64,000 bases of DNA from Silurus meridionalis (GCF_014805685.1 NC_060906.1:18482164-18546163); one strand, 5' to 3'; shown: positions 24,938 through 40,875, counted from the stretch's first letter. The notes: generated by a model not told the origin, from the letters alone. Program-made: numbers and translations.

Positions 24938-25063
24938 CAGCCATTAGGGTTGCACAAGCCAGTGCACTCTTAGTGCCGGTCCCAAGCCCGGATAAATGGG
25001 GAGGGTTGCGTTGGGAAGGGCATTCAGCATAAAAAATGTGGCAAATCATATATGTGGATCACT
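24938..25063 (+). mobile_element. RTE-type LINE 5' fragment
   Basis: Matches the start of the RTE copy at 50464: CCATTAGGGTTGCACAAGCC, then CCCGGATAAATGGGGAGGGT, then GGGAAGGGCATTCAGC. No coding part follows. A 5'-only LINE piece is unusual, so it may be part of a deletion derivative or a SINE body that lost its ends. Confidence 0.8.
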
Positions 25064-25084
25064 AATCAGAATTTCATACCAGAT

Positions 25085-25300
25085 TGGTCTGCATCCCCAG
25101 ACCTCCTCATTCTCATCAGTACCTGACTTTACTAACACCATTTAGGCTGAATAAACACAGATCTCCACAAGCACACTCCAAAATCTAGTGGAGCTTCTTC
25201 CCAGAAGAGTAGAGGTTACTATAAAAGCAAATGTAGAAAGAAAATCCGCGGAATGCGATATTCATAAAGGCACATATGAATCTTGTGTTATATATATTGT
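25085..25300 (+). mobile_element. Tc1-like remnant, 3' part
   Basis: Contains the ATCTCCACAAGCACACTCCA and AGTAGAGGTTACTATAAAAG text also found near the 3' ends of the remnants at 6115 and 12840. No frame is open. Confidence 0.6.
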
Positions 25301-25643
25301 GATTGTGTGATCTAATGACTCCGAAAGTTCCGCTGCATTCGCAAGAGCCTACTGTCACTCTACTCATGCATGACTCCTTATTAGCCCATGTTTCATTAAT
25401 TTGTTTCTCAACATGTTCTGACATGAGTGAGTTGACAAGCTTGGAAATGAGATTTAAGCCTCCCATCTGCTTCCTCCGCACAGCGCTAATAAGATGACCG
25501 CTTACAAACGAGAAACTTCTCTGGCATGCCTATTGTACATCTCAACTAGTTAATCCTATTAAAATGTGACTGTTCCTCCTCTGAGAGGAACAGAGCATGT
25601 AAGCAGGGTTAAAATTTATATAGATGTAGATTGACTAGATAAA

Positions 25644-25648
<5 letters not shown>
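25301..25648. other. Non-coding stretch, no feature recognised
   Basis: Short reading frames on both strands around 25185-25500 show no known domain. Confidence 0.5.
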
Positions 25649-25718
<70 letters not shown>

Positions 25719-25730
25719 ATCTATCTATCT
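25649..25730. repeat. (CTAT)n microsatellite
   Basis: About 20 CTAT units with one interruption near 25716. Confidence 0.97.
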
Positions 25731-28700
25731 AGGATCTTGCACACAGAGCAGCTGTCTATGGTGTGTCCCTTTGTGTGTTAATTCTTTCTTACGTAGTTGT
25801 GTAAGTTCAACCATTGGATAAAAAAAAAAAAAAAACTGATGACCTTGACTCTCAGACGTGTAGCAGGTTACTGTATTAATGTTAAATAGGTCTGCATTTG
25901 AAGCATGATTTATTACATTAGCAGCTTGAATGATTGGTATTAGTTCTATAGCAGCATTCATTTATCCTTGTCGGTGGTTACGAGCGTGACTTTTTCACGT
26001 TTTCTCAATGCCACATTGCTCAAATTTAGATTTAATTTAATACTATTACTACTATAATAATCCAGCATTTTGATAGTGTATTTTATTCCAGTATCATGGC
26101 GGTAATATGCACTGTAGAATTTACTGTGCAAGATCTAGAATGCAATAAACTAATGATAATTGTGTAAAGCGTCCACTATGGTCAATAAGGGCCACATCAT
26201 GGAGGAGAAAAAGCATAAAGTTTTTTATATTTCTGATTTTTCTGGCTTCGCATGGAAGTGTGGAGTATGTGAAAGTGGTGATGTCTAGGGGTGAATGAGT
26301 CAGCTGTAATCTTTCCACTATGCTTCCTGTCCCTGCTGCCATAGATGTCTTGCAGAGATAACAGATTACAGATGACCATTTCTGCAGTTTGATTAGGTGT
26401 CAACCCATACTGTTGGATGGATTCAATGATCATATAGTAGACCTAGTATTCAGAGCCAGCAGGTGAATTTCTTCAACTGCTGCAATAAGAAAATGATTTT
26501 CTCTGCTCACTTGGAGGTCTCAGCATACTTCATGTAGACATGATGTTTTTAGTTTACAAGAACGATATGATATACTTGTTGAGCAACTGGAAAGTGGGTG
26601 TTGTTTATGAAGATGGAAAAAATACTCACGTATTCAAACAGCAACTCATAGCAGGCATGTAGAATTCATAACACTCAATTCTTTAAACTGTGTAAGAATA
26701 CTAATGCAAACCTTGAATGATTTCAGATCAGATAAATTGCAATAAATGCATTCAAACATTTAGATTATGCTTATGGTATGGTAAATAGCTTGTGTATTGT
26801 TTTAGTTACTAACCTACATTTTTTATATTAAGTGCAGTAACTGAAGAAATATAAAAAAAGAACATTAGGACATACAAGACCATTCATTTAATTAATGAAC
26901 AAAAATAAATACAAATAAAATATGTTAGATATTTCATACTGTAGTTTGATTTGATGCAAACATTCACACAGGGTTACCAAAGATTTACATATGGCCCATT
27001 GTGTGTGGGATTGTCTTTGGGTGTTGAGGCAATAACACAAGCATACAGTTGTGCTCAGGAACTATAGTCATTGTGTGCTTGGAATATTTGTCTTTTTTTC
27101 AGACTAGTATAATATATGAGGATTTGAAGTAAGTGGGGGAGAGGTAATTGGTCTAGAAATGTATTAAAATATCTGAAAACACCAATGCCAGTTGCTCACA
27201 GCAGTGCTTTCAGTTGAATAGTGAGATTAAGTCTTATCCTGGACCTTCTCTCACCTTTTAATCACTCTTCAGACAAGAGCCTGGTGATACCCAGCTTGCT
27301 GAGGGTGGGATGGCAATGAGGTACATGAACTGAGGTGAGAAGGGCAGATTGTTTGCTGCTGATATTCATCTGTAGCAACAGTGTTCTATATTTTTTTGTG
27401 TGTAAGAATAAGTCACAATGTATTATAGCGGTTAAAGAAGGTCCTAAGCCAGTAAAAAGTAAAAGTAGTCCAGACGACTTCGAAATCACTAAAACCAACA
27501 ATCCCAGTCTGTATTGCTGGTGAATAGCAGTGCAAGTTCATGTGTTTAAATTATTCAGAACCTTTCGGATGATGGAGCTCTGAAAGGTCACGCAGGTCAC
27601 TTCGTATTTGCTGGTATCACCTCTGGTCCTTATTTTAGTGCAATGATTTCAAAATATCCTCCCTATCACAATGCCATAGGCGTTTGCTATTAGCCACTTT
27701 CTGTAGAAGTTAAGCTATACCTATTTAATCAGTTATACCATGTTATACTATGTTGTGTCTCCGTTAATGGCATTGAGCAGAGCATGCTAGTTTGCATCCT
27801 AAAAGTTTCCACATTTTTATTTTTATAATGCCTCTGTATTATCATTGGTTTCTTCACATGTCTGTTCATTTACTTGTGTCTCCATTTGATTGTTTGATTT
27901 ATGTGTGTATTAATAGCACTTTATTTCCACTGTTTCGTGTTAGGTAGCTTGTTCAGTTGGTTTACTTCATACTTTTATGTCTAATGTTTTCTGGGTTTCT
28001 CATTACTTGTTCTCGTTTATGCCCTAGCATTGTCGGGAGACCACAGCTTGTTTCCCGGTTCCAGTTCTGCCTGCATTTGTTGGCAGCATGTGCATTCGCT
28101 TCCACTGTTGTGTTGTGCATTACATGACATCAGACGTCTAATTTGGATTTGTGAGATACATTTTGTTTGCCTATGACAATTGTACATCACGTGGTCAACT
28201 TTGCGTAAGACAGCAAGCCTATAATGTGTGCATTTAGCTTTGCAGAAAAAACATCAAGTCTCAATTCTGAACATGCATTTACATTCACAACTGCTTCCAT
28301 TAGACCTAGAAAGCAAAATAAAACCTGATACGATTTGGTTAATTCCAAATTTATTAAGATCAAATTGGCAAGAGGAAATTAGAATAAAAAATTTTATGTT
28401 GATTGCAATAAGCTTTCTAGAGTATGTTCAGTAAATTTCAACAATTCAGATTTGATTTTCGCTTGACAGCCTGAGAGGGGGAGACCTTAAATTCATAACA
28501 TTCCAACTTTTAATTGCTGGCATGTCTGGTGGTGAAAATCATTTTTATTTGCTCATTTTAATCTACGGTTCTCAGAAATCTGTCATGAATGATCCTTTGC
28601 CTATCCACCTGCAAAGTAGGCTATAATTAATGCCACTATATTGGCATGCATCATTGCTCTAGAGACTGCAAAGATTTAATTCTGCACACACCTCGCTCTA

Positions 28701-28850
28701 ATCCTAGGCACGTGGGAGTGTGAATTGGAAGGCTTCCAACATAACAGTATTTTTTGTTCTCTTAAGAGTCAAACTTTACTTTCGAAAATATAACTCATAA
28801 CACATTTAGAGATGCCGTACTTCTCCTTAAAGTGAATTATATACAGTACA
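25731..28850. other. Longest quiet stretch, no gene or repeat recognised
   Basis: About 3.1 kb without a recognisable exon, transposon end or long simple repeat. Reading frames are short and lack known motifs. It could hold distal regulatory sequence for tmem121, but I see no specific signal. Confidence 0.5.
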
Positions 28851-29140
28851 CTGTGTGGGTAAAAGTCTGTGGACATCTGACCATAACATCTATAGGTGGT
28901 TCTTCCCCAGACTGTTGCAACAATGTTGGGAGCATGTTAAGGTTTATGATGTCTTATACACAAACTCTATTTAAGGGAACATACACACAAAACCTGTTTC
29001 CTGTATACAAAGCAAGCTCCATTAAGACATAGTTTACTGATGTTGCAGTCGAAGAGCTCGAGTGGCCTGCACAAAGCTCTGACTCAACCCCTTGAATGTT
29101 TTCAAAATGATTTACAAAGCAAAGTTCAAAACAGGCCGTT
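28851..29140 (+). mobile_element. Tc1-like remnant, middle and 5' part
   Basis: The GTGGACATCTGACCATAACA start and the CTTCCCCAGACTGTTGCAAC and GAGCTCGAGTGGCCTGCACA blocks match the family seen at 6115 and 12840. It decays after about 29110 and has no open frame. Confidence 0.65.
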
Positions 29141-29352
29141 CGGTCTAACATCAATTCTCAACATCACCAATGTTCTTATAGCTGAATTGGCAAATCCTCA
29201 CTGCCATGATCTTATGGGAGTGTTGAGGGTAATGTGTACAGTGAACATTTATTTTTCTATTCACATGACTTAAAAAGGATGGATTATTTTGATACAAGAA
29301 CAAATTCATTGTGTTTAATGTATGACCTGCCTAGAAAATGTCAGTTATTAAA

Positions 29353-29354
<2 letters not shown>

Positions 29355-29399
<45 letters not shown>
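29355..29399. repeat. (TA)n microsatellite
   Basis: About 22 TA units. Confidence 0.97.
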
Positions 29400-29401
<2 letters not shown>

Positions 29402-29500
29402 ATCAATCACAGACTTTCAATGACACAGTGTCAGTTCTTGTCATCTATAAACATGAATTAAGTCCTCTTCAACAAATACTTTTTATTCAGTATATATTTT

Positions 29501-30021
<521 letters not shown>

Positions 30022-30027
30022 CTCTCG

Positions 30028-30069
<42 letters not shown>

Positions 30070-30070
30070 G
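30022..30070 (+). promoter_or_regulatory. (TC)n tract and candidate 3' splice site
   Basis: A long CT run ends in TCTTCTCCAG at 30061-30070, a textbook polypyrimidine tract plus AG. It would place a tmem121 exon start at 30071, about 1 kb before the coding start. Alternatively it is just a (TC)n microsatellite. Confidence 0.45.
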
Positions 30071-32037
<1,967 letters not shown>

Positions 32038-32890
32038 CCATGTAGCCATTTAGAATTAACACATCAAGGCTCCAACCTGGCACAGTTCTACCATTTGATG
32101 AATGCATGAGAGGGGGGGACATATGGTATTATTGTATCATTTCTAAATATTTGGACTGCTTTTCAACTGGGACATATGGACAAAATTGGAAAAAAAATAA
32201 AACATACATAAACAAGGTGCAGCAAAACAGATTTTTACTGACTGAGCTGGTATACTTTGCCAGAGTTTCTCTCTGCAATGGCTGAGTGACATCAACTCCA
32301 CAAATTTTCCTTTGAAGAACATTTGTGGGCGTGGGATTTTTTTCTAATGCTGCATTTCTTGCTGCCTACCTGACCCACCAGATATCAGCATCTCTCTAAA
32401 TTGGCTCCTGCAATGCAGAAAGACTCTGGAAAGATATAGGATAAAAAAAAGAAGGCAATTAATGATTTACAGGAAGCTCTTTGGAAATGTCTGTTTTTTT
32501 GGGGTTTTTTAGGATGTTAGTATGAATTTTGGACAAGTAGCGAATAATTGAGACGGTTCAATTGCTGCAGCAAATGGGGCTTGTGGTTGTGCAAATGTAG
32601 AATGTGTGTGCCAGTGTGAGGGTTGGATAATGATGATAAAATGTGTGAAAGAGGGACTTTGGCAACCTCAGCACAGCAAGGCGAGACAAAAATATTCTGA
32701 TTTGATAAAACCATTATGATATATAATCTATGTACATTCCCTCACAAAAAGCCTTGAAAGTCAGTGAATGCTCTCACAGAGTTCTTATTTGATAAAAGCA
32801 TATAAGTAAACATTATTATTAATATTATTATTATTATGTACTAGTGTGTGCTTCATTTATACATTTTATGTTGGAGTGTGTTTAATAAAA
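32038..32890 (+). other. tmem121 3' UTR with polyadenylation signals
   Basis: Non-coding sequence after the stop with AATAAA at 32196-32201 and again at 32884-32889. Either could end the transcript, about 160 or 850 bp past the stop. No repeat is recognised inside. Confidence 0.55.
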
Positions 32891-34487
32891 AAAATACTTT
32901 TAATCTCTGTGTTTGAATGAGTGTGAGACTGAGAAAGATCTGAAATTCTCAAGATATAACATTTTATATTGAGAAAAAAAGATTTTGCCTGTCATTTTGC
33001 TCCCATTGCAGATGTGGCTAGTATGGGCTATATAAAGCAAATGTCACCATTGTTTGCATAAATTCTTTTTAGCAAAAACAACTGAAAGAAATCCAAATGG
33101 GCAAACCTGCAAAAATACTAAATTATCTATACCCCTGTGTGCGAGCTTACCTCACTTAGCCTCCCGCAACAAGGAAGCCATTTCCAAATCACCAGGTCTT
33201 TAGATCAGGAAATGAATTGTGACTCTTCTACAGGGTGGTAAAAGCTCCATTCTTGCCCTTGATGATTTATATATCATCCATAACCTGCTGATATATTCAA
33301 TCTCAACACCATTAATTCAGGGCATGTGGATAATGCGAGGCAACGTTTCGCATCTTGCAGGTTGTTGACACCCGCTGCAGTTAGCAGGCAACGCTGAGTA
33401 GACACTTTTCCTCTCGCCATCTACTCCTTGGTGCACTTCCACATTTCCCGTCACTGCTCTAAGAGATCACAGTCTGGACGTGCAAGCTGCTGCCCATATA
33501 TCTACATGTAAATAACCGGCTTCTCCAGGCCCGTCAATAGAACCATTTGAACATATGGCCTCTTAATTTTAACTAGGAGTGTGCACCAGTTTGAGATACG
33601 TGTATCCACGGTACAATAAAACATAAGCGATATTAGCATGCTTACAATTAATACTTCTGCTATTGTTTGTGAGCAACAGCATATTTGCCCCCTTAATATC
33701 TGCCACTTTTTAATGTTTCTCCATCAACTTTAGTCGATTAAAATAAGCACATGGTGTTTTCTTTTTATCTTTTATTTTACTAAAGATAAAAAATAACATT
33801 TAACCCAATATTTTAACATCCTACAATCTTTACATATAATGCAAAGCAACTTATGTCATGCTATCCAAACTGACTGAAGTAAAATCCTGAATGAATTGTA
33901 TTAAAGACATTATTATATGAAATGATGTAAATAGTCTAACATACCTCCAATTAAAGAATGCTTTCTGGATTTGTGCAGAAAATGAATGTGCATAAACAGA
34001 ACCAGTCCTTAAATTAAGCTTGAGGTAAATAGTGATGTTTTTCACGTACATTTCACCGTCACAACTCTTGTATTTGTAAATGTCCCATGTGTTTTGTATC
34101 ATCCTAAGCCATCTTTTATTGGTGGCTTTTAGACGAGACTCATAGAAGATTCATTATTGAGATTTGAATAAAATAATTTCCATACTGCCAGAACTTTGTC
34201 ACCAGCTGTCTTTGGTCACAGTGCTATGGTGAGCACATAACATTATGCATAAGATTTTTTATACAGTAGATACTGTATGTTTGCATGCACCCATTTTTTT
34301 TTGTCAATTTGAAATTCGATTTCGGACCGATCGCACATTTCGTTTATAAAACTTGAATGCTGCACATACATACGTAAGGAATCTTTTAATCATGAACGAC
34401 TCATTTTCAAGCATTGCTTTTTTATTCTGATCAACCAAATTATTCTGGATCTACAACATCAGAATTTTAATCAGATTGACTGAAGGG
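32891..34487. other. Non-coding stretch; 33100-33560 may be conserved
   Basis: No exon is recognised. The part at 33100-33560 is complex, repeat-free and of moderate GC, which fits a conserved non-coding element downstream of tmem121, but this rests on appearance only. Confidence 0.35.
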
Positions 34488-34495
34488 TTTTTTAT

Positions 34496-35544
34496 CAGTG
34501 GTAGGCAGTCAGGACCAGCAAATCCTTCTCTGCTGGCCTAAACACTATCAGAAGCACTGACCTACATTTACAACCTAAATTCTAATATTTGTTCCATTAA
34601 ATTTTATTAATTTATTCCCAACAGTTTATTCTCTTCATTTCGTAACGTTTCTCTTGGCTGCACTGCTTCCAGTACGTGTATGTGAATGTTAGATTTTTTG
34701 TCCAATCAGATTTGATCCTCTATGTGCTGCCATGTAAATCTAATCTGCCCAAGGCCTGCAAAGTCTGTATTGCTGGCATTTTTACCATAGAGAGTATTAT
34801 CAATTAATCTGTTTCTTTAACCAATCAGATTTAAAATTCGCCTCACAGGGCAGCTAGCTGGCGCAGAATAGCATCAGCATTTTTTTCAGTCCTCTGATTG
34901 GTTGGTCAGAGGGAAACTGTTACAGCAAAGTTTGACTGGCAAAACATATCTGTAGGGATCTGCACACATTAATACATCATACAGAGTTAGACTTTTTATG
35001 CCTACGGAGGAAGAGAAATGTATTTGGTCTCAGGCATTCATAAAAATACATTTTGAAGAAAAGCTAGACATTGTGAGAAGGTCGGCCGACCGCGAAGCTA
35101 GCTAGCGTGTCTCAACCCAGGAAAGGGTTTGTGCTCTACTTCCAGACCAATGAATATGAGCGGTACCACTGGATTACAGCCTCTGAGGAGCGGTGCAAAT
35201 TATAATTGCATCTCTGGTAAATAGGTTGTATTTTATTTAAATGTATGTTTACGTCATGTTATTAGACAAATATTGATTCTGAACTGTTCTAGATGGTCTC
35301 ACAGTTGCGGTTGTAGTGTAGAGGTTGGGAGTTGTTTTAACTGGGTTTCTTGCTTTAGTAAAATGATATTCACCTTCCATATGCGAAATGCGTCTCTCTC
35401 TGTAATGCCACGTTTTTACATTGTGTTTTGTATAGTATTAATGGTTTGTATAATTGCAATGTGATAGTGGTCGTATTAAGAGGTGGATTACGTCAGGTAA
35501 GTCCTCACTAAAGGCCCAGGTACCAAATACACGGCCCACCACTG
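34496..35544 (+). mobile_element. hAT element, longer copy with broken coding relic
   Basis: The termini CAGTGGTAGGC and (reverse complement) CAGTGGTGGGC are hAT-type. The 8-bp flanks TTTTTTAT (34488-34495) and GTTTTTAT (35545-35552) match at seven positions. The outer parts match 19913-20459. The middle contains a decayed coding region at about 34998-35210 that the short copy lacks. Confidence 0.88.
34998..35210 (+). pseudogene. N-terminal relic of a hAT (ZMYM1-like/TTF zinc finger) transposase
   Basis: From the ATG at 34998 the frame reads MPTEEEKCIWSQAFIKIHFE and then EEKLDIVRR before an in-frame TAG. In another frame the text FQTNEYERYHWITASEERCK follows. This order, with an ER-W-TAS-E-RCKLY pattern, resembles the start of the TTF-type zinc finger region of fish hAT transposases annotated as ZMYM1-like. 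The frame is broken by a stop and a shift, and the catalytic domain is absent. Confidence 0.55.
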
Positions 35545-35552
35545 GTTTTTAT

Positions 35553-36467
35553 GGAGGTTTTTAATCTGATTTAGCATTAATTAGATTATTTGGTGCATGT
35601 ATGCTTACCTAATCTATCATTTTTGACTGCAACAATAAAGACGGACTAAAAATTGTACCCAAGTGTAAATTCACATCATTATCACAAATTCAGCTCAAAT
35701 GGATTTGTTCAATCATTTGACAGGATATTGTTAAATTCCACTATTATGAAATGATGCATGTATGCCTTTGTTATCAATAACAAAAAATAAATATAAAATA
35801 AAATGCAACTAATAAGTGGCCATCTTAATGCTGGAATCTCTTTCTTTTGTAACCTATAGTTTGATGTTAATCCACTCAAACATTAAACTCAGAAAGGGGT
35901 GTGGGGACATTTTTGGGTCCAAGTCGATGTTCATAGAGACATTTTAGGATATTTTAAGAAATGTTGCATCAAATCAATCAAGGTAAAGTTCGCCTGTCAA
36001 AGTTTAAAATGAATGACATATGCAGCTTGCAACATGATGAACGCATGTTTGTCGTACAGTAATTATAGTGATAAAAATTGTCCATAAAAAGAGCACAGAT
36101 TAATACAATTTTGGTTATGTGTGACACTTGCTGAAAAAATATCACTGACCAGTAAGTTAGGTTTACCTGCTTCAACTGGTTAAAATGGACTGGTTTTAAA
36201 GTATTAGATTGTAGAGAAGAGATAATATAAATACCAATTGTACAGACATGACAGACCAGTATGCTCAATGATATATATAAAAAAGAAAAAATTCATAATG
36301 AAGACATTAAATATAGTAATAATAATAATAGGATTAATAATAGAATTCGATGGATTTTTCCAGAAGTATTTCCAGAGTATTTCATGTGCAGAAAAGCAAT
36401 CAGTCCTGAGGAGGACAAATCATTCTTTTTTTTATAACTTAGAGGCTAAAGAACTGTCTTTGAAAGG
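35553..36467. other. Non-coding stretch, no feature recognised
   Basis: AT-rich, with short frames lacking known motifs. Confidence 0.5.
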
Positions 36468-36474
36468 TGCAGAA

Positions 36475-36660
36475 GGCATCAGAATGTGGGTTTGACCAGC
36501 AGGCCAGTGATTTTAAAAAGCACTTGTGCGAGGAAGAAATATCCTTTGCTCTGGCAAGGATAAAAATAAATAATTTTGCTGGAAGATGGGCCTTGTAGTG
36601 GTTTGGCATGCCATCATTTTGTCCCAAATATATTTATGGATTTTCACACAAGAAGTGCTC
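36475..36660. other. CNE-like segment, member 1 of a diverged pair
   Basis: Aligns in the same orientation with 42590-42765. The best part is GGCAAGGATAAAAATAAATAA ... ATCATTTTGTCCC ... ATATTTAT. It is not obviously coding, and no transposon ends flank it. Confidence 0.5.
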
Positions 36661-37399
36661 AACCAGACTGAGCAGAAGCTGCAATGTCATCACCCATTAC
36701 AAATTAGGAAGAAAAACTGGACCACACTGGCAACATATAGGACATTTAAGTTATGGAAAAAATCAGATCCATCCATTTCTGGGTTTTCATGCTTCATAAA
36801 TTTGCACACTTTTAAGACTTTTCCAGTTAACCCAAAGTAGTGGGTTAGATAGCAAGTAAGCAATGATATGGGTTTTTTAAGTACATTAGCTGAATGATTC
36901 AGCTAAAGTTTAAGTTTAAACTGCATTTTTTCAGCTAAAACTGTTTAGTTTTGAAGTGCACAGCATCCCTAGCAGCCTGAAATATGGATATTGTAAAGTA
37001 GTGTCTTATTTCTTGCAAAGCTAGCTCTTTAAGCTGGTGCTCAGTTTGATTTACATCCTAACAGGTGAATGCTGTTGAAAATAGCTGCTGCAGGGTTTAT
37101 TTGTTATTCATGGCCCTTCCTACCCACGTCGCAACAGCACTGTGGAGACTCGCTTGCTAGCAATAACAAGGTGTAATGCTCTGCTTCCTGAAATGTAAAG
37201 TTTTTCCACCTTTTATTGGTTTGCCAGAAGGAGATAGATGTGGCAGAGGTGAGTAATACAGTAAACAATCGATGGATTCATAAAACAGAAAATGAACATT
37301 GATACAAAATAAATACAGGCTAGGGTCAATTCAGGGGTTAGAAAGAATGATATCATATAATCATCTTTGTAAAGCAGAAATGCTTTACAAAGACAATTA
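36661..37399. other. Non-coding stretch, no feature recognised
   Basis: Unique sequence without a recognised exon or repeat. Confidence 0.5.
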
Positions 37400-37407
37400 G
37401 AGACAAT

Positions 37408-37455
37408 TATGCAAGTCGCTCAAGATAAAAGCATCTGTCAAAAAATGTAAATGCA
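37408..37455 (+). mobile_element. SINE 3' tail fragment at a duplication breakpoint
   Basis: GCAAGTCGCTCAAGATAAAAGC followed by ATCTGTCAAA is the teleost SINE tail. The left boundary of the 1.42-kb tandem duplication falls inside it. Confidence 0.65.
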
Positions 37456-38850
37456 ATGTAATGTAATAATGATAACATTAGTAAGCAAATTTACACTGGA
37501 TAATATGGCTAGTTAGCTTGCTAACAAGTTACAATCATCAACCAAAACACTAGTACTTGTATTAGTAAGTGAGAACATTTAGTCAGTAGTGTTTTTTTGC
37601 CAAACTTGTCTAAAATTGTATACAAGGTATGCTTTTTATTAACTGTAGTTAGATGATTTGTACTTGTCATTGTACCATAACACTAGTTCCATATAACTAC
37701 TTTTTAAGGCCATTTAATCTGCAAATCTCTTGTCTTGTCATGTACTCAACTTGTCTTTCTTGTACAAAGATCCACAATTTACTCACTCCTCCAGAGCCAG
37801 GTATAACACTTAAAACAACAGTTTATTAGCAGATATCAAGCGTAACGTTTTATTTGTTTTTACTTGCAGGATCACAATAATTGCACCTATAGCATGTTAC
37901 ATCTACACCTGCAACTAGACAATTTGACTTGATTCGATCCAGAGTTAAGAATGACAGACTTTCCTGCATACACATTTGCACCAAGTTTTCAAACTTCTAC
38001 ATATGCGCACTACCAAAAACTGCTGCGGCACTATATTGGTCCTCAATAACAAAAGTATACTAACACGTATTCTAGCATAAGAACTCACGACATAATATGC
38101 AATCCTACATTGAATGTTTTAAGAACTTTAATACCATATGGTATATGTAATAACCAAAGAGGAACACACAAATACAAATGTGCCTCTAGGTGACTTGTAC
38201 ATAATGTATAAACCATTCAATCGTGTAGTGTTAGCCAAGTAGTGTTAGGGTCAATACTGGACAATACTGTATTTATAGAGAATAAGGCTAAAACGTAGAC
38301 AATACTGTAAAGACAATGCAGCCAGTTTCATCTCATAATATGTATTATATGTTGCAGGGTTTTGTGGAAATATTAGATTATTGGCATCATGGCATTTTTA
38401 GAAATACTGCCATAACTATTGCCATATTGTGCTTAAATCACTGAACTTCTATAATAACTATTGCCTTACATTGTTACCAATACTTAGTATTATTTCTTCT
38501 CATTTATAATTAACTGAATAAATCTGAACATGTTTTATTCTAGCTTAGAGGTGAAGATAAATATTGTATATAAAAAAGTCTTATATTGCTGAGGGTTAAA
38601 GATACCCTTTAAAATAGCATGACTGACTCTAAAATGTTGTCTTTTTGTTACTCTAACTGATAGAGGTATGTTCCATTATTGAGCATATCCTCCATCATCT
38701 CACTGTGTCTGTACAGCAATTTCAAAAACCAAATCCCTTTTATGGAAAAAGCTAGAAAGAACACAGATGATTCAAATCAACCCAGTGCTGAAAAGCCTTT
38801 TAGCCTTTAGCCAATAAGTTTAATCAGGCTAACCGACAGAGGGTGGATTA
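37428..38850. repeat. Tandem duplication, copy 1 (unit about 1422 bp)
   Basis: Repeated in direct orientation at 38851-40279 with few differences, for example an extra A after CTGTC and a CTGCGGC versus CTTTGCGGC change. No gene lies in the unit. Confidence 0.96.
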
Positions 38851-40279
38851 AAGCATCTGTCAAAAATGTAAATGCAATGTAATGTAATAATGATAACATT
38901 AGTAAGCAAATTTACACTGGATAATATGGCTAGTTAGCTTGCTAACAAGTTACAATCATCAACCAAAACACTAGTACTTGTATTAGTAAGTGAGAACATT
39001 TAGTCAGTAGTGTTTTTTTGCCAAACTTGTCTAAAATTGTATACAAGGTATGCTTTTTATTAACTGTAGTTAGATGATTTGTACTTGTCATTGTACCATA
39101 ACACTAGTTCCATATAACTACTTTTTAAGGCCATTTAATCTGCAAATCTCTTGTCTTGTCATGTACTCAACTTGTCTTTCTTGTACAAAGATCCACAATT
39201 TACTCACTCCTCCAGAGCCAGGTATAACACTTAAAACAACAGTTTATTAGCAGATATCAAGCGTAACGTTTTATTTGTTTTTACTTGCAGGATCACAATA
39301 ATTGCACCTATAGCATGTTACATCTACACCTGCAACTAGACAATTTGACTTGATTCGATCCAGAGTTAAGAATGACAGACTTTCCTGCATACACATTTGC
39401 ACCAAGTTTCTCAAACTTCTACATATGCGCACTACCAAAAAACTGCTTTGCGGCACTATATTGGTCCTCAATAACAAAAGTATACTAACACGTATTCTAG
39501 CATAAGAACTCACGACATAATATGCAATCCTACATTGAATGTTTTAAGAACTTTAATACCATATGGTATATGTAATAACCAAAGAGGAACACACAAATAC
39601 AAATGTGCCTCTAGGTGACTTGTACATAATGTATAAACCATTCAATCGTGTAGTGTTAGCCAAGTAGTGTTAGGGTCAATACTGGACAATACTGTATTTA
39701 TAGAGAATAAGGCTAAAACGTAGACAATACTGTAAAGACAATGCAGCCAGTTTCATCTCATAATATGTATTATATGTTGCAGGGTTTTGTGGAAATATTA
39801 GATTATTGGCATCATGGCATTTTTAGAAATACTGCCATAACTATTGCCATATTGTGCTTAAATCACTGAACTTCTATAATAACTATTGCCTTACATTGTT
39901 ACCAATACTTAGTATTATTTCTTCTCATTTATAATTAACTGAATAAATCTGAACATGTTTTATTCTAGCTTAGAGGTGAAGATAAATATTGTATATAAAA
40001 AAGTCTTATATTGCTGAGGGTTAAAGATACCCTTTAAAATAGCATGACTGACTCTAAAATGTTGTCTTTTTGTTACTCTAACTGATAGAGGTATGTTCCA
40101 ATATTGAGCATATCCTCCATCATCTCACTGTGTCTGTACAGCAATTTCAAAAACCAAATCCCTTTTATGGAAAAAGCTAGAAAGAACACAGATGATTCAA
40201 ATCAACCCAGTGCTGAAAAGCCTTTTAGCCTTTAGCCAATAAGTTTAATCAGGCTAACCGACAGAGGGTGGATTAAAGC
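38851..40279. repeat. Tandem duplication, copy 2
   Basis: Direct repeat of 37428-38850. Junction and ends share the five bases AAAGC, so the duplication arose at or through a microhomology. Confidence 0.96.
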
Positions 40280-40867
40280 TAATTAAAAGGTGATAAAAGA
40301 ACAAGTAATGGATCTTAATCTGTTACTACAATGTGAACTTTCAGCCTTGCCTGAGGTAAAATACCATAAAAAAGAGGGTTAATGCAGTTAAAGTAACACG
40401 GCTACACTTTAGGAGCAACTTTTGTTTGAAAAATTTGCTCAAGGTCAAAACGGCAGCGCTTACGAAGCGTGAACTTGGAGCCTTTGTGCAAAAGCACATT
40501 TTCCATGAGGATCTGTCCGTATTAACATAATTACAAACTTGATTGCTTCTCTGGCCATGAGAATCCAACAATCTTCTTTTTTGTAATATAACCAATAAAA
40601 TTTATTTAAAAAATGACAGAAATTTGAACTGAACTTAGTGAACTTTGAATTGACCAAAGGGTAAATCACACGAAGATTCATGAATTCTAGCCCTACCATT
40701 TGTGTGACTCAGCAGAAATCAAGATTTGGTTTTTTATTCCTCGCTGACTGAACCCGATATAGTCGTCTGCTGTTGTAACCCATCTGCTTAAGAGTTAAGC
40801 GTGTTGTGCATTCCGAGATTCCTTTTTTTGCTCACCACAATTGTTCAGAGTGGGTACTTATTAATTA
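40280..40867. other. Non-coding stretch, no feature recognised
   Basis: Reading frames here have no recognised motifs. Confidence 0.5.
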
Positions 40868-40875
40868 CTGTAGAC

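Noticed and set aside
25649..25730. CRISPR-like array
   Set aside because: The spacing is a pure four-base microsatellite in a eukaryotic genome; there are no repeats with unique spacers anywhere in the window.
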